DNA of 64,000 nucleotides from PCC-6802 sp943367755 (lineage in GTDB: Bacteria > Cyanobacteriota > Cyanobacteriia > Pseudanabaenales > Pseudanabaenaceae), in contig CALRKB020000023.1 in NCBI GenBank assembly GCA_943367755.1, positions 1-64,000 of the forward strand, read 5' to 3'. Made by a program: the position numbers and the translations under genes. The notes beneath the pieces were generated by a model. That model saw only the letters and a list, made by a program, of their open reading frames with translations, searched no databases and was not told the origin of the DNA. This document shows, piece after piece, positions 26,225 through 35,315 of this stretch (the stretch's first letter is position 1; each line of letters opens with the position of its first letter).

Positions 26225-27253
26225 ATGTCGCGATCGCCAGTGCAATCGAAGTTTTCACGTTCAACCAAACCGCCCGGCAGACCGCCAAGACCCGATATGG
26301 TCTGGATTCCTGGCGGTACGTTCCTGATGGGATCGAACGATTTCTATCCCGAAGAAAAGCCGGTGCATCGCGTAACCGTGGATGGCTACTGGATTGATAA
26401 ATACCAGGTCACGAACAGACAGTTCCAAAAGTTTGTCAAGGCTACTGGCTATGTGACTGTCGCCGAACGTCCGCTGAATCCCGCCGACTATCCCGGTGCC
26501 CCACCTGAAAATCTGGTGCCGGGATCGCTGGTTTTTCGCATGACCTCCGGGCCAGTCGATCTGAAGCATATGAGCCAGTGGTGGGTTTGGGTACCGGGAG
26601 CCTGCTGGCGTCGTCCGGAGGGTCCAGGTAGTTCGATCGAACAGAGGAAGCAACTGCCAGTGGTACACATTGCCTATGAGGATGCCGAAGCCTATGCTCG
26701 ATGGGCAGGTGCAGCCTTACCAACGGAAGCCGAATGGGAGTTTGCCGCCAGGGGTGGCCTAGAGAATGCCGCCTTTACCTGGAGAGACGATCCCAAACCG
26801 CAGGGCAAGCTCATGGCCAATACCTGGCAGGGCGAGTTTCCCTGGAAGTATCTCAAATCCCATCCCCCCGCTCCCGAACCTGTCGGCTCCTATCCACCCA
26901 ATGGCTACGGACTTTACGACATGGCGGGTAATGTGTGGGAGTGGACCTGCGACTGGTATACTGATCGGCATACCGAAGATGCTGCCAAGCCTTGCTGCAT
27001 TCCACATAATCCTCGCGGTGGTTCGATGGCAGACAGTTACGATCCCGTTCAACCACAGTTTTCCATTCCGCGTAAAGTGTTAAAGGGAGGCTCTTATCTC
27101 TGTTCGCCAGAGTATTGCGAGCGATATCGTCCATCTGCCCGTCGCCCCCAAATGGTGGATACGGGGATGAGTCATGTGGGATTCCGTTGCGTAGTGCGGG
27201 TGAATTCACAACCACAAGAATTAGATCGTCGTAATTATAACGTCAATAATTAA
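26225..27253 (+). CDS. Formylglycine-generating enzyme (sulfatase activator)
   Basis: This 342-aa SUMF1/FGE-family enzyme oxidises the active-site Cys of type I sulfatases to formylglycine, using O2 and copper. M-V-W-I-P-G-G-T-F-L-M-G-S-N-D lies near residues 25-39. The central block is L-P-T-E-A-E-W-E-F-A-A-R-G-G, then G-L-Y-D-M-A-G-N-V-W-E-W-T, and the two redox cysteines sit in L-C-S-P-E-Y-C-E-R-Y-R (Cys293, Cys298). G-F-R-C-V closes the domain. There is no signal peptide, matching the leaderless sulfatases here. AGAGG precedes the ATG. Not all FGE-fold proteins are FGEs, but keeping both cysteines and having four sulfatases nearby makes it convincing. Confidence 0.93.
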   Translation: MSRSPVQSKFSRSTKPPGRPPRPDMVWIPGGTFLMGSNDFYPEEKPVHRVTVDGYWIDKYQVTNRQFQKFVKATGYVTVAERPLNPADYPGAPPENLVPGSLVFRMTSGPVDLKHMSQWWVWVPGACWRRPEGPGSSIEQRKQLPVVHIAYEDAEAYARWAGAALPTEAEWEFAARGGLENAAFTWRDDPKPQGKLMANTWQGEFPWKYLKSHPPAPEPVGSYPPNGYGLYDMAGNVWEWTCDWYTDRHTEDAAKPCCIPHNPRGGSMADSYDPVQPQFSIPRKVLKGGSYLCSPEYCERYRPSARRPQMVDTGMSHVGFRCVVRVNSQPQELDRRNYNVNN

Positions 27254-27261
27254 ATTGAAGG

Positions 27262-27408
27262 ATGAAATTAGAGGAGTTGCTGCCGCAAATAGAAGCAGAT
27301 TTAACCCAACGCAATTTCGCCGCTCCTGGCGACAAGGTTCTGGTGATGGGTGGTTTGCCGATGGGCAAGTCTGGCAGCACGAACTTTATCAAAATTCACA
27401 CGATATAG
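27262..27408 (+). pseudogene. Pyruvate kinase C-terminal fragment
   Basis: A 48-aa frame from the ATG at 27262 reads L-P-Q-I-E-A-D-L, then A-P-G-D-K-V-L-V-M-G-G-L-P and S-G-S-T-N-F-I-K-I-H-T-I. That is the last part of the pyruvate kinase alpha/beta (allosteric) domain, with the G-(x)-T/S-T-N-x-I-K motif. The catalytic barrel is absent, so it cannot be an enzyme. It begins 8 bases after the FGE stop. It was probably captured by a rearrangement, or is what remains after a deletion. Confidence 0.7.
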
Positions 27409-27593
27409 GGGGCACTGGTTCTGCTGCATGGAAAAAAACGATGAAACGCTCTCAGTGCAGAGATTGCGAGGTCTTGCCTTCAAAATAGCTGCAATTGTTA
27501 TTTATCGGCATTTCAGGCGATTTATCCCATTGAACGGAACCAGTCCCGGCTCTCAAAAAAGTTCGATCAATCGGCAAGATGGGTTGTTATAGG

Positions 27594-27706
27594 TATAGCG
27601 GTTTTCACTTGAGAAAAAGTAGGAGGTTTGAGGGCGTTGCCCCCAAGGAGGGGTTTCACCCCTTCACCCCATAGATAAAACCTGTTTTCATCTGAAAAGT
27701 GCTATA
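27594..27706 (+). mobile_element. MITE with TATAGC terminal inverted repeats
   Basis: This 113-bp element has imperfect terminal inverted repeats of about 22 bases: TATAGCGGTTTTCACTTGAG at the left, and TTTTCATCTGAAAAGTGCTATA at the right. It is flanked by TA-type ends as expected for IS630/Tc1-related miniature elements. The interior is G/C-stretched (GAGGGCGTTGCCCCC, AGGGGTTTCACCCCTT). There is no coding capacity. It lies in the gap between the pyruvate kinase scrap and the patatin gene. Confidence 0.7.
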
Positions 27707-27759
27707 CTACGACATTTGGTGGGAAATCGCAATGATTGTAAAGTTATATTCCTGACTTC

Positions 27760-28863
27760 CTAACTGAACAGTTCCCCCATTTGTTTAAGTCTGGTTTCTA
27801 AAAACTTTTTCCCTTGCTTTGCTCCATCTGCGATAAGCCGATGAATGTTTTCTGGAGAGCGATCCAGTTTACTTTCATAGTTCAGGCTTTTTGCCAAATC
27901 CTCAGACATTTCGATCATGGGAATATGATAGTCTTTGTCAGGGTCTTCAGGAAAAGATTTGGGGATTTTGAATGGTTCTGTGAGATCGAGTTCCGCCAAA
28001 AACTCCTCCTTAAAGGCTCCTCTTAAAAACAGATGATTGAGAAACTCAATTTGATCGAGACTTTGAAATAGGGAGACATTTCCTTCTAGTTCATTGCGGC
28101 GATCGGCAATATCATCGGCTTGGACTGGGATCTTATCGGTGGAGGTCGGATTAATCTTAATCACCCAGATTTCATTGGGAATATTCTCGACTCCCACAAA
28201 ATCACGACGGATCAAAGAACGGAGGGGGGGATTATCAGAAAATAATCCATCCCAGTAGGCCATAGTTTCAATAGTTACAGCCGGAAAAATGTTAGGAACA
28301 CAGGCAGAAGCGAGGATATGTTCGATTCTAACGGCTTCGTAGCGGGAGTTGAATTTACTCAATTTCCCGGTGAGAATGTTACAAGCCCCTAACAGCAGAA
28401 TAGGCGGTTCTGGTCTAGGGCCCCAAGCCTTTAGTTCTGAAAAATCAATATGAGCTTCCAGTAATTCATTGAAATCCGTAAATCGTCTCCGTAAACCTAT
28501 GGTAGCCAAGGAAAACCAAGTTTTGACTAAAGGGGAAGAAGGACTGAAATTATACTGAGGAACGATCCCTTTACTCGCTAATTCCAGCGATTTAATGACA
28601 AAATCATTGAAAAGTCTTTCTTGCTCGGTTTGGGCAGTATTGTCCTCCCAAAAATCGAGCACCCGTTTCCAAACAATTTCATCGCCTTTTTTGAGGGCAT
28701 ACCAGATGAAAAAAGCGCAGAGCGCTCCCCCTGAAGTGCCACTTAAACTGACAATATTAAAATAGTCCTGAACTTTGTTCTCAAACAGGGCTTTGAGGAC
28801 ACCAGCCGTGAAAGCAGTTTGGCTGCCTCCTCCCTGACAGGCGATCGCGACTTTAGGTTTCAT
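27760..28863 (-). CDS. Patatin-like phospholipase
   Basis: This 367-aa protein has the catalytic dyad of patatin-type acyl hydrolases. The oxyanion loop is Q-G-G-G-S (residues 10-14), the nucleophile elbow is G-T-S-G-G with Ser44, and the Asp lies in Y-W-D-G (Asp205-Gly206). L-A-S-A-C-V-P-N-I-F-P precedes the Asp, as in bacterial relatives. There is no signal peptide, so it would be cytoplasmic or membrane-associated. It should release fatty acids from membrane lipids. The gene stands alone, with the MITE downstream of its stop. Confidence 0.9.
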   Translation of the reverse strand: MKPKVAIACQGGGSQTAFTAGVLKALFENKVQDYFNIVSLSGTSGGALCAFFIWYALKKGDEIVWKRVLDFWEDNTAQTEQERLFNDFVIKSLELASKGIVPQYNFSPSSPLVKTWFSLATIGLRRRFTDFNELLEAHIDFSELKAWGPRPEPPILLLGACNILTGKLSKFNSRYEAVRIEHILASACVPNIFPAVTIETMAYWDGLFSDNPPLRSLIRRDFVGVENIPNEIWVIKINPTSTDKIPVQADDIADRRNELEGNVSLFQSLDQIEFLNHLFLRGAFKEEFLAELDLTEPFKIPKSFPEDPDKDYHIPMIEMSEDLAKSLNYESKLDRSPENIHRLIADGAKQGKKFLETRLKQMGELFS

Positions 28864-29076
28864 AATTCGGGTTGCCTTATCGAGTTAAGATAATCGGCTA
28901 TCCACTTAAGACGGAACCAGGTCGTCTGAGATCTGGAACCAAATTCAATAAGAGGTTGCCAAAAGATCGAAAAGGTGAAAGAAGGGGCGTAAGTAACGTT
29001 TAGGCTCATATCGGCAAGCAGGTGAAACGCATGAAAAATTTGTATTTTGCAACTGCAAAGATCTCAAAGGAGAAAC

Positions 29077-29517
29077 TCAGTTGACATAAACCATGCCAGA
29101 TCGACTGACATTGAGCGCTCCATCTCCAGGAGTGACGCTGTTGAGTGGGTTGACCTCAACGTTAATGGTATTGCCGGATGTCGTGACATTGTATTTGGTG
29201 CTCATACTCCGCCCAAAGGGATAGATAAATAAATTGACTGGGATCGATGCAAACGACAGAGTGGCTTTCCCACCTGGCTCAATTTTGACATTGGCCCCTC
29301 CTGAGAATCCTGCCGCCTGGATAACCGAAGTGTTATTCTTCACCACCACATCAATGGGGCTATTGGGGTTTACCTGTCCAAGAGCTTTGGCTCCAGAGGT
29401 TGCCCGATCGACTGATTGAGGGGTAGGTTTAGTTTGAGCCACTACCTGATTGGCAAACGGCAAGATGAAACTGCACAAAGAAATGCCAACGACTAAATTT
29501 CGGATTCTTAATGTCAT
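29077..29517 (-). CDS. Secreted protein of unknown function
   Basis: This 146-aa protein uses the ATG at 29517, which has GAGG a few bases upstream. A longer in-frame ATG at 29583 would put 22 extra residues before a clear signal peptide and is less likely. The leader is hydrophobic and ends V-V-A-Q. The mature part is rich in N, S, G and V, with V-V-V-K-N-N-T and V-K-I-E-P-G-G-K-A-T-L-S-F, a pattern of beta-sandwich secreted proteins. I recognise no family. Confidence 0.6.
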   Translation of the reverse strand: MTLRIRNLVVGISLCSFILPFANQVVAQTKPTPQSVDRATSGAKALGQVNPNSPIDVVVKNNTSVIQAAGFSGGANVKIEPGGKATLSFASIPVNLFIYPFGRSMSTKYNVTTSGNTINVEVNPLNSVTPGDGALNVSRSGMVYVN

Positions 29518-30301
29518 ATCAACCTCATTCAAAATTAAAACTTCAACACTTAAAAGTCTAAGGCAGTGTGAATCAGATCTCAATCAGACCTGTGGACAAT
29601 GTGCGTACAACGGCGATTGCCGCAATCGCAATAATGAAGATTTGGGCTAAAAGCTATGACGGAGGCCCGAGACTCGGGTGCAACGATCACGGCAAGCGCT
29701 ACGATCTGAGTTCAGGCGGTGATGACAGTGTTAAAGGTCGAGCGATTGCAAGAACAGCAGGCTATCCAGGGCGAGTTCGCCTCCACCTCAAAGTATTAGC
29801 CGTTGAGTACCCTCCTGAGTTATTAAGAAACAATATATATACGTGCTGCCGCTTTCCTGCTGGCGGAGAATGGAATAGTACTGAAATAAGTTAAAAGCTA
29901 AAATTTCTAGCTCGAAGCTGAGGTTTTCGTTAGATGACCGCAGTTTCGATATTCTGAGTTGCGAACTGTTTTACAGGTTCTCTTCTTAGCTTAGAAATCA
30001 ATAGGAGGTATAGCGCTTTCCAAACGCCTGCAGTAGCGATCGCCCCCCTGCACAGTGAGCGTTGACACTGTATCTCTAGCAAGCATGAAGAACAATTGGG
30101 GGGTATTTCCACATTTGTCTTCAAAGATAATGTGCGTTTCCTACATTCGACAGATTTTGAAGGTAGGAGGGAGAGAAAAGAATGGCAAAAAGGAATTTTT
30201 ATAGGTATTCGTCACAAAGTTCGTAAAGCTCGATCGCTATGCATCTACTTGTATAGGAGTCAAGCTATTCAACTATTCAAGAAAAGCTTAAAGGTGAGTC
30301 T
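29518..30301. other. Long intergenic stretch, no clear gene
   Basis: Between the secreted protein and the first large sulfatase, several short frames occur. None has a good start, a recognisable motif or a consistent codon pattern. A plus-strand frame at about 29700-29790 contains V-L-K-V-E-R-L-Q-E-Q-Q-A but runs into stops. It may hold the sulfatase promoter and decayed sequence. AAAGGTGAG lies 4 bases before the sulfatase ATG at 30302. Confidence 0.4.
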
Positions 30302-32653
30302 ATGACACTTAAAGAATATAAACCCGGAACTGCCTTTAATGGCGTGATTGGTCGCACAGTGGATCGATCCAGTCCTGCATGGCCCAAACCATTGCGAGCG
30401 AAAGAAGACGCACCCAATGTCTTATTCATCGTTCTGGACGATACTGGCTTCGGGCAACTCGGTTGCTATGGCAGCCCGATTGAAACTCCCGTCCTGGATA
30501 GTCTGGCTGCCAATGGGTTGCGCTACAACAACATGCACACGACGGCGCTCTGTTCGCCAACCCGCGCCTGCATCTTAACCGGACGCAACCACCATTCCAA
30601 TGCCATGTCCTGTATCACCGAAGGCTCGACGGGTTTTCCCGGTGGTAACGGTTATATCCCTTTTGAGAATGGCTTTTTGTCGGAGATGTTGTTGCAACAG
30701 GGGTATAACACCTACGCTGTAGGTAAATGGCACTTGACCCCCTCCGATCAAATCTCGGCTGCTGGCCCCTACGATCGCTGGCCCTTGGGACGAGGTTTTG
30801 AGCGCTTCTACGGCTTCATGGGTGGCGACACGCACCAGTATTACCCCGATTTGACCTATGACAACCACCGCGTTGAGCCACCCAAGTCTCCAGAGGAAGG
30901 CTATCACCTAACAGAAGACCTGGTGGATAAGGCAATTACCTTCATCGCCGATTCCAAGCAAGTTGCGCCTAACAAGCCCTTCTTCATGTACTTCTGCACG
31001 GGCGCGATGCACGCACCGCACCACGTACCCAAGGAATGGACAGATCGCTACAAGGGCAAATTCGATGAAGGTTGGGACGCTTACCGCGAATATACCTTTG
31101 CGCGTCAGAAGGAAATGGGTATCGTGCCACCGGATGCCGAACTGTCGCGCCACGACCCGGACGTGAAGCCTTGGGAGCAGTGTTCGGCAGACGAGAAGAA
31201 GCTCTACGCCCGCATGATGGAAGTATTTGCTGGTTTCTTGAGCCATACCGATTACCACATCGGTCGCTTACTGGACTTCTTGAAAACCACTGGTGAGTTT
31301 GAGAACACCCTGATTATGGTGATTTCTGACAACGGGGCTAGTTCCGAAGGAGGTCCCACGGGTTCGGTGAACGAAACCTTGTTCTTTAACTTCGTGCCGG
31401 AGTCGCTAGAAGAAAACCTGGCAGCAATGGAAGAACTAGGCGGTCCCAAATATTTTAACCACTATCCTTGGGGCTGGACTTGGGCAGGCAATACGCCTTT
31501 CCGTCGCTGGAAGCGCGAAACCTATCGCGGCGGCATTAGCGATCCATTTATCGTCCATTGGCCCAAGGGTATTCAGGCCAAAGGGGAAATTCGCACCCAA
31601 TATGCCCATGCGATCGACATGGTGCCAACGGTGTTGGCACTTTTGGGGCTAGAACCTCCAGAAACCGTCAAGGGGGTTACCCAATCTCCGATCGAGGGCG
31701 TTAGCTTTGCCCATACCTTTGAAAACGCTAACGCGCCTAGCCAGCATATTACCCAGTATTTCGAGATGTTGGGGCATCGCTCCATCTATCACGATGGCTG
31801 GCGGGCTGTCTGTCCCTGGCCCGGTCCTTCGTTTACGGAAGCGGGGCAGGGTTTTGGGATGCCGATCTCGGCAGAGAAATTAACAGAGTTGGACGCCACC
31901 AAATGGGAGCTATACCACGTGGCTAAAGACTTTGCCGAAAACCACAATGTTGCTGCTGACAATCGAGCGCGGCTGATCGAACTAATCGCACAGTGGTATG
32001 TGGAAGCAGGTAAATACAACGTTTTGCCTGTAGATGGGCGCGGACAGCAAAGGTTTGGCGACGAACGTCCGACGATCGCGCTTCCTCGCACTAGCTATAC
32101 CTACTATCCGGGAACTCAGGAGGTGCCACCAAATGCAGGTGCAATGATCATCAACCGACCGCACAGCATCACCGCCGATGTGGATTTTAAACTGGGTGAT
32201 GAGGGTGTATTGATTTCTCAGGGTGGTATTGACGCAGGCTATACCTTCTTTATCAAGGATGGCAAACTGCGCTACACATACAACTATGTGGCACGCACTT
32301 TCTATCATGTTGAGTCCAATGTATCAGTACCAGAGGGTCGCCACCAGTTGCGCTATGAGTTTGAGAAGACTGGGGAACCATCCATCTTCAAAGGAATCGG
32401 TGCGGCAGGTCGCGGACAACTCTACATCGACGGCAAACTCGTCGGTCAGGTGGAGATGCCGGTGACCAATCCCATCATGTTGGGTTTAGCCGGTGGCATC
32501 GTCATCGGTGCCGATACCGGTGCGCCAGTTACAGACGAATATTGTCCTCCCTATTCCTTTACGGGCAAACTCTATAGCGTCGCCATTGATGTGAGCGGCG
32601 AACTAATTCAGGATTCGGAAGCAGAAATGCGGATCGTGATGGCAAGGCAGTAA
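30302..32653 (+). CDS. Arylsulfatase 2 (large form)
   Basis: This 783-aa type I sulfatase has metal ligands in V-L-D-D (Asp46, Asp47). The formylglycine motif is C-S-P-T-R with Cys84, inside T-T-A-L-C-S-P-T-R-A-C, followed by T-G-R-N-H-H. V-G-K-W-H-L and I-S-D-N-G-A-S-S-E complete the metal site. After about residue 620 a beta-rich C-terminal domain follows, with I-S-Q-G-G-I, K-D-G-K-L-R-Y-T-Y-N and L-Y-I-D-G-K-L-V-G, resembling a carbohydrate-binding-like jelly roll. There is no signal peptide. It is the first of three tandem large sulfatases and is the most divergent of them. A 17-bp perfect hairpin separates it from the next. Confidence 0.93.
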   Translation: MTLKEYKPGTAFNGVIGRTVDRSSPAWPKPLRAKEDAPNVLFIVLDDTGFGQLGCYGSPIETPVLDSLAANGLRYNNMHTTALCSPTRACILTGRNHHSNAMSCITEGSTGFPGGNGYIPFENGFLSEMLLQQGYNTYAVGKWHLTPSDQISAAGPYDRWPLGRGFERFYGFMGGDTHQYYPDLTYDNHRVEPPKSPEEGYHLTEDLVDKAITFIADSKQVAPNKPFFMYFCTGAMHAPHHVPKEWTDRYKGKFDEGWDAYREYTFARQKEMGIVPPDAELSRHDPDVKPWEQCSADEKKLYARMMEVFAGFLSHTDYHIGRLLDFLKTTGEFENTLIMVISDNGASSEGGPTGSVNETLFFNFVPESLEENLAAMEELGGPKYFNHYPWGWTWAGNTPFRRWKRETYRGGISDPFIVHWPKGIQAKGEIRTQYAHAIDMVPTVLALLGLEPPETVKGVTQSPIEGVSFAHTFENANAPSQHITQYFEMLGHRSIYHDGWRAVCPWPGPSFTEAGQGFGMPISAEKLTELDATKWELYHVAKDFAENHNVAADNRARLIELIAQWYVEAGKYNVLPVDGRGQQRFGDERPTIALPRTSYTYYPGTQEVPPNAGAMIINRPHSITADVDFKLGDEGVLISQGGIDAGYTFFIKDGKLRYTYNYVARTFYHVESNVSVPEGRHQLRYEFEKTGEPSIFKGIGAAGRGQLYIDGKLVGQVEMPVTNPIMLGLAGGIVIGADTGAPVTDEYCPPYSFTGKLYSVAIDVSGELIQDSEAEMRIVMARQ

Positions 32654-32704
32654 AACTATTGCGCGATCGCACCTTATTATTATCAGCGCGATCGCGCAAT
32701 AGTT
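32654..32704 (+). terminator. Perfect 17-bp stem between sulfatases, built on HIP1 octamers
   Basis: Arms AACTATTGCGCGATCGC and its exact complement surround a 17-base loop. The hairpin begins at the first base after the arylsulfatase 2 stop. Each arm contains a HIP1 octamer. No T tract follows, so it may be an RNA stabiliser or processing signal rather than a classical terminator. Confidence 0.55.
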
Positions 32705-32737
32705 CAGACAAAAAACAAATCAGCCAAGGAAAAACAT

Positions 32738-35113
32738 ATGAGTCCACAAGACAATATCCAACGAAACATTCTACCTATCCCCGATCAGCAATACGTTGGT
32801 TTGACTACCTACGATGCTAAAGACCCAGATACATCCTATCCACCCATCCGCGATCTGCGTCCCCCAGCAGGCGCACCTAACGTGCTCGTCATTCTACTTG
32901 ACGATGTCGGCTTTGGTGCTTCCAGTGCCTTTGGTGGGCCGTGCCAGACCCCAAATTTCGAGAAACTGGCGGCGAATGGCCTTAAATACAACCGCTTCCA
33001 TACCACGGCGCTCTGTTCACCTACCCGACAGGCACTATTGACTGGGCGCAATCACCATACGGTGGGTATGGGCGGCATCACCGAAATTGCCACCGGGGCA
33101 CCAGGCTACAACTCAATTCTGCCGAACACCTGCTCTCCCCTGGCGCGCACCCTCAAGCTCAACGGCTATTCCACCTCGCAGTTCGGCAAGTGCCACGAAG
33201 TGCCCGTCTGGCAGACTAGCCCCATCGGGCCCTTCGATGCCTGGCCCACGGGCGGTGGCGGATTTGAGTACTTCTATGGCTTCATTGGCGGCGAAACCAA
33301 CCAATGGTATCCCGCCCTCTATGAAGGCACCACTCCAATCGAGCCTGAGAAAACCCCCGACCAGGGCTATCACCTGACCGAGGACATGACCACCAAGGCG
33401 ATTAAGTGGATCAGCCAGCAAAAAGCACTGATGCCTGACAAGCCGTTCTTCACCTACTTTGCACCGGGTGCTACCCACGCTCCGCACCATGTGTCGAAGG
33501 AGTGGGTAGATAAATACAAGGGTCAGTTTGACCAGGGCTGGGACAATCTACGGGAGCAGATCTTCGCCCGCCAGAAAGCTTTAGGGGTGATTCCAGTTGA
33601 CTGCGAATTGACCGATCGCCATCCCCAAATTCCTGCCTGGGATAGCATCTCGGCTGAGATGAAACCGATTCTCGCCCGTCAGATGGAAATATATGCCGGA
33701 TTTCTAGAACATACTGATCACCATATCGGGCGGTTGATTGATGCGCTTCAGGATCTGGAAATTCTGGACGACACCTTGATCTACGTGATTATTGGCGACA
33801 ACGGGGCTTCAGCAGAAGGCTCGCTCCAGGGCTGCTTCAATGAGATGGCTCCGCTTACTGGCTTTGCCCATCTGGAGACCGCCGAGTTCCTGACCGAGCG
33901 ACTGGAGCTGTTGGGCGGGGTGGAATCATACAATCACTATGCGGTGGGCTGGGCACATGCCATGGACACCCCTTACCAATGGACTAAACAGGTGGCATCC
34001 CACTTCGGTGGCACCCGCAATGGGACAATCGTTCACTGGCCCAAGGGTATCACTGCCAAGGGAGAAATCCGCAGTCAGTTCCATCATGTGATTGACATCG
34101 CACCGACGATTCTGGAAGTGGCAGGATTGCCCCAGCCAGTTTTTGTCAACGGGGTTCAGCAGCACCCGATTGAAGGCGCTAGCATGGCTTATTCATTTAA
34201 CGATGCCAATGCTAGCGATCTCCATCAGACGCAATACTTCGAGATGGCAGGCAACCGAGGCATCTATCACAAAGGCTGGACTGCCGTTACCCGCCACCGG
34301 ACACCATGGGAGACCGGTATGGTCAAGCTACCAGCCTTCGATGACGATGTTTGGGAGCTATACGACACCACCACGGACTGGACTCAGGCTAAGGATCTGG
34401 CAAAAGAGCAGCCGCAAAAACTGCATGAGTTGCAACGGTTGTGGCTAATCGAAGCGGTGAAGTACAACGTGCTGCCCCTTGATGATCGCTTCGCCGAGCG
34501 TGCCAATCCCGAGATCGCCGGTCGTCCGCAGTTGATCAAAGGGACGCGGCAGATTCTATTTGGCGGCATGGGGCGGCTGAGCGAAAGCTCGATCGTCAAC
34601 TTCAAGAACAAGTCCCACGCAGTCACTGCCGAGGTTGTTGTGCCTGAATCTGGCGCAGAAGGCGTGATCATCGCCCAGGGTGGTCTGACAGGCGGCTGGA
34701 GCCTCTACACCAAGGAGGGCAAACCGAAGTACTGCTATAACTTCTACGGCGTAGACCGTTACATGATCGAGGGCTCGGCGGAAATCCCATCTGGAACCCA
34801 CCAGGTGCGGATGGAGTTTGCCTACGACGGCGGCGGCTTGGCAAAAGGTGGCACTGTGTCGCTGTACATCGACGGGCAGCAGGTGGGTGAAGGTCGGGTC
34901 GATCGGACCGAGCCCATGGTCTTCTCAGCTGATGAAACCTGTGATGTCGGTTTTGAAGCCGGTTCGCCAGTCACCTACGACTATCCGACGAAAGGCGGAA
35001 AGTTCAGCGGTGATGTGAACTGGGTGGAGATCGATGTGGATAAGGATGCCGAAGATCTCGATCATTTGATCACCCCCGAAGAACGCTTAAAGGTGGCGAT
35101 GGCGATTCAATAA
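32738..35113 (+). CDS. Arylsulfatase 3 (large form)
   Basis: This 791-aa enzyme is of the same type as arylsulfatase 2, with L-L-D-D (Asp55, Asp56), C-S-P-T-R with Cys93, T-G-R-N-H-H and G-D-N-G-A-S-A-E. The C-terminal beta domain has I-I-A-Q-G-G, K-P-K-Y-C-Y-N and L-Y-I-D-G-Q-Q-V-G-E-G. It is clearly closer to arylsulfatase 4 than to 2, and shares with it an N-terminal lead-in Y-D-A-K-D-P-D-T. AAGGA precedes the ATG. There is no signal peptide. Substrate differences between the three cannot be predicted from the sequence alone; gene expansion suggests related but distinct sulfate esters. Confidence 0.93.
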   Translation: MSPQDNIQRNILPIPDQQYVGLTTYDAKDPDTSYPPIRDLRPPAGAPNVLVILLDDVGFGASSAFGGPCQTPNFEKLAANGLKYNRFHTTALCSPTRQALLTGRNHHTVGMGGITEIATGAPGYNSILPNTCSPLARTLKLNGYSTSQFGKCHEVPVWQTSPIGPFDAWPTGGGGFEYFYGFIGGETNQWYPALYEGTTPIEPEKTPDQGYHLTEDMTTKAIKWISQQKALMPDKPFFTYFAPGATHAPHHVSKEWVDKYKGQFDQGWDNLREQIFARQKALGVIPVDCELTDRHPQIPAWDSISAEMKPILARQMEIYAGFLEHTDHHIGRLIDALQDLEILDDTLIYVIIGDNGASAEGSLQGCFNEMAPLTGFAHLETAEFLTERLELLGGVESYNHYAVGWAHAMDTPYQWTKQVASHFGGTRNGTIVHWPKGITAKGEIRSQFHHVIDIAPTILEVAGLPQPVFVNGVQQHPIEGASMAYSFNDANASDLHQTQYFEMAGNRGIYHKGWTAVTRHRTPWETGMVKLPAFDDDVWELYDTTTDWTQAKDLAKEQPQKLHELQRLWLIEAVKYNVLPLDDRFAERANPEIAGRPQLIKGTRQILFGGMGRLSESSIVNFKNKSHAVTAEVVVPESGAEGVIIAQGGLTGGWSLYTKEGKPKYCYNFYGVDRYMIEGSAEIPSGTHQVRMEFAYDGGGLAKGGTVSLYIDGQQVGEGRVDRTEPMVFSADETCDVGFEAGSPVTYDYPTKGGKFSGDVNWVEIDVDKDAEDLDHLITPEERLKVAMAIQ

Positions 35114-35315
35114 CCCCATTCAGCGATCGCGCTGATAAAAGGGGCGATCTCCAACGATCGCCGCAATAAAGTGCATAATCTATCGATCTCGATCCTAAAG
35201 ATTCATAACGAGAAATTTTGCCCATAATACCTACTGATTACAATGAATTACATTGCGTAAATCTTAATACATAAGCCAATCAGTGAACGAACTCGTCAAA
35301 TTAAGGAGAAACAAA

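Noticed and set aside
26261..26723. Antisense frames of 90-135 codons inside the FGE gene
   Set aside because: The sense gene has full catalytic motifs, and these are shadow frames.
29568..29894. 108-codon plus-strand frame upstream of arylsulfatase 2
   Set aside because: No recognisable motif, no ribosome-binding site and mixed composition; treated as intergenic.
33113..33490. Antisense frames in the arylsulfatase genes
   Set aside because: They arise from codon bias of the sense genes and repeat in each paralogue at the same place.
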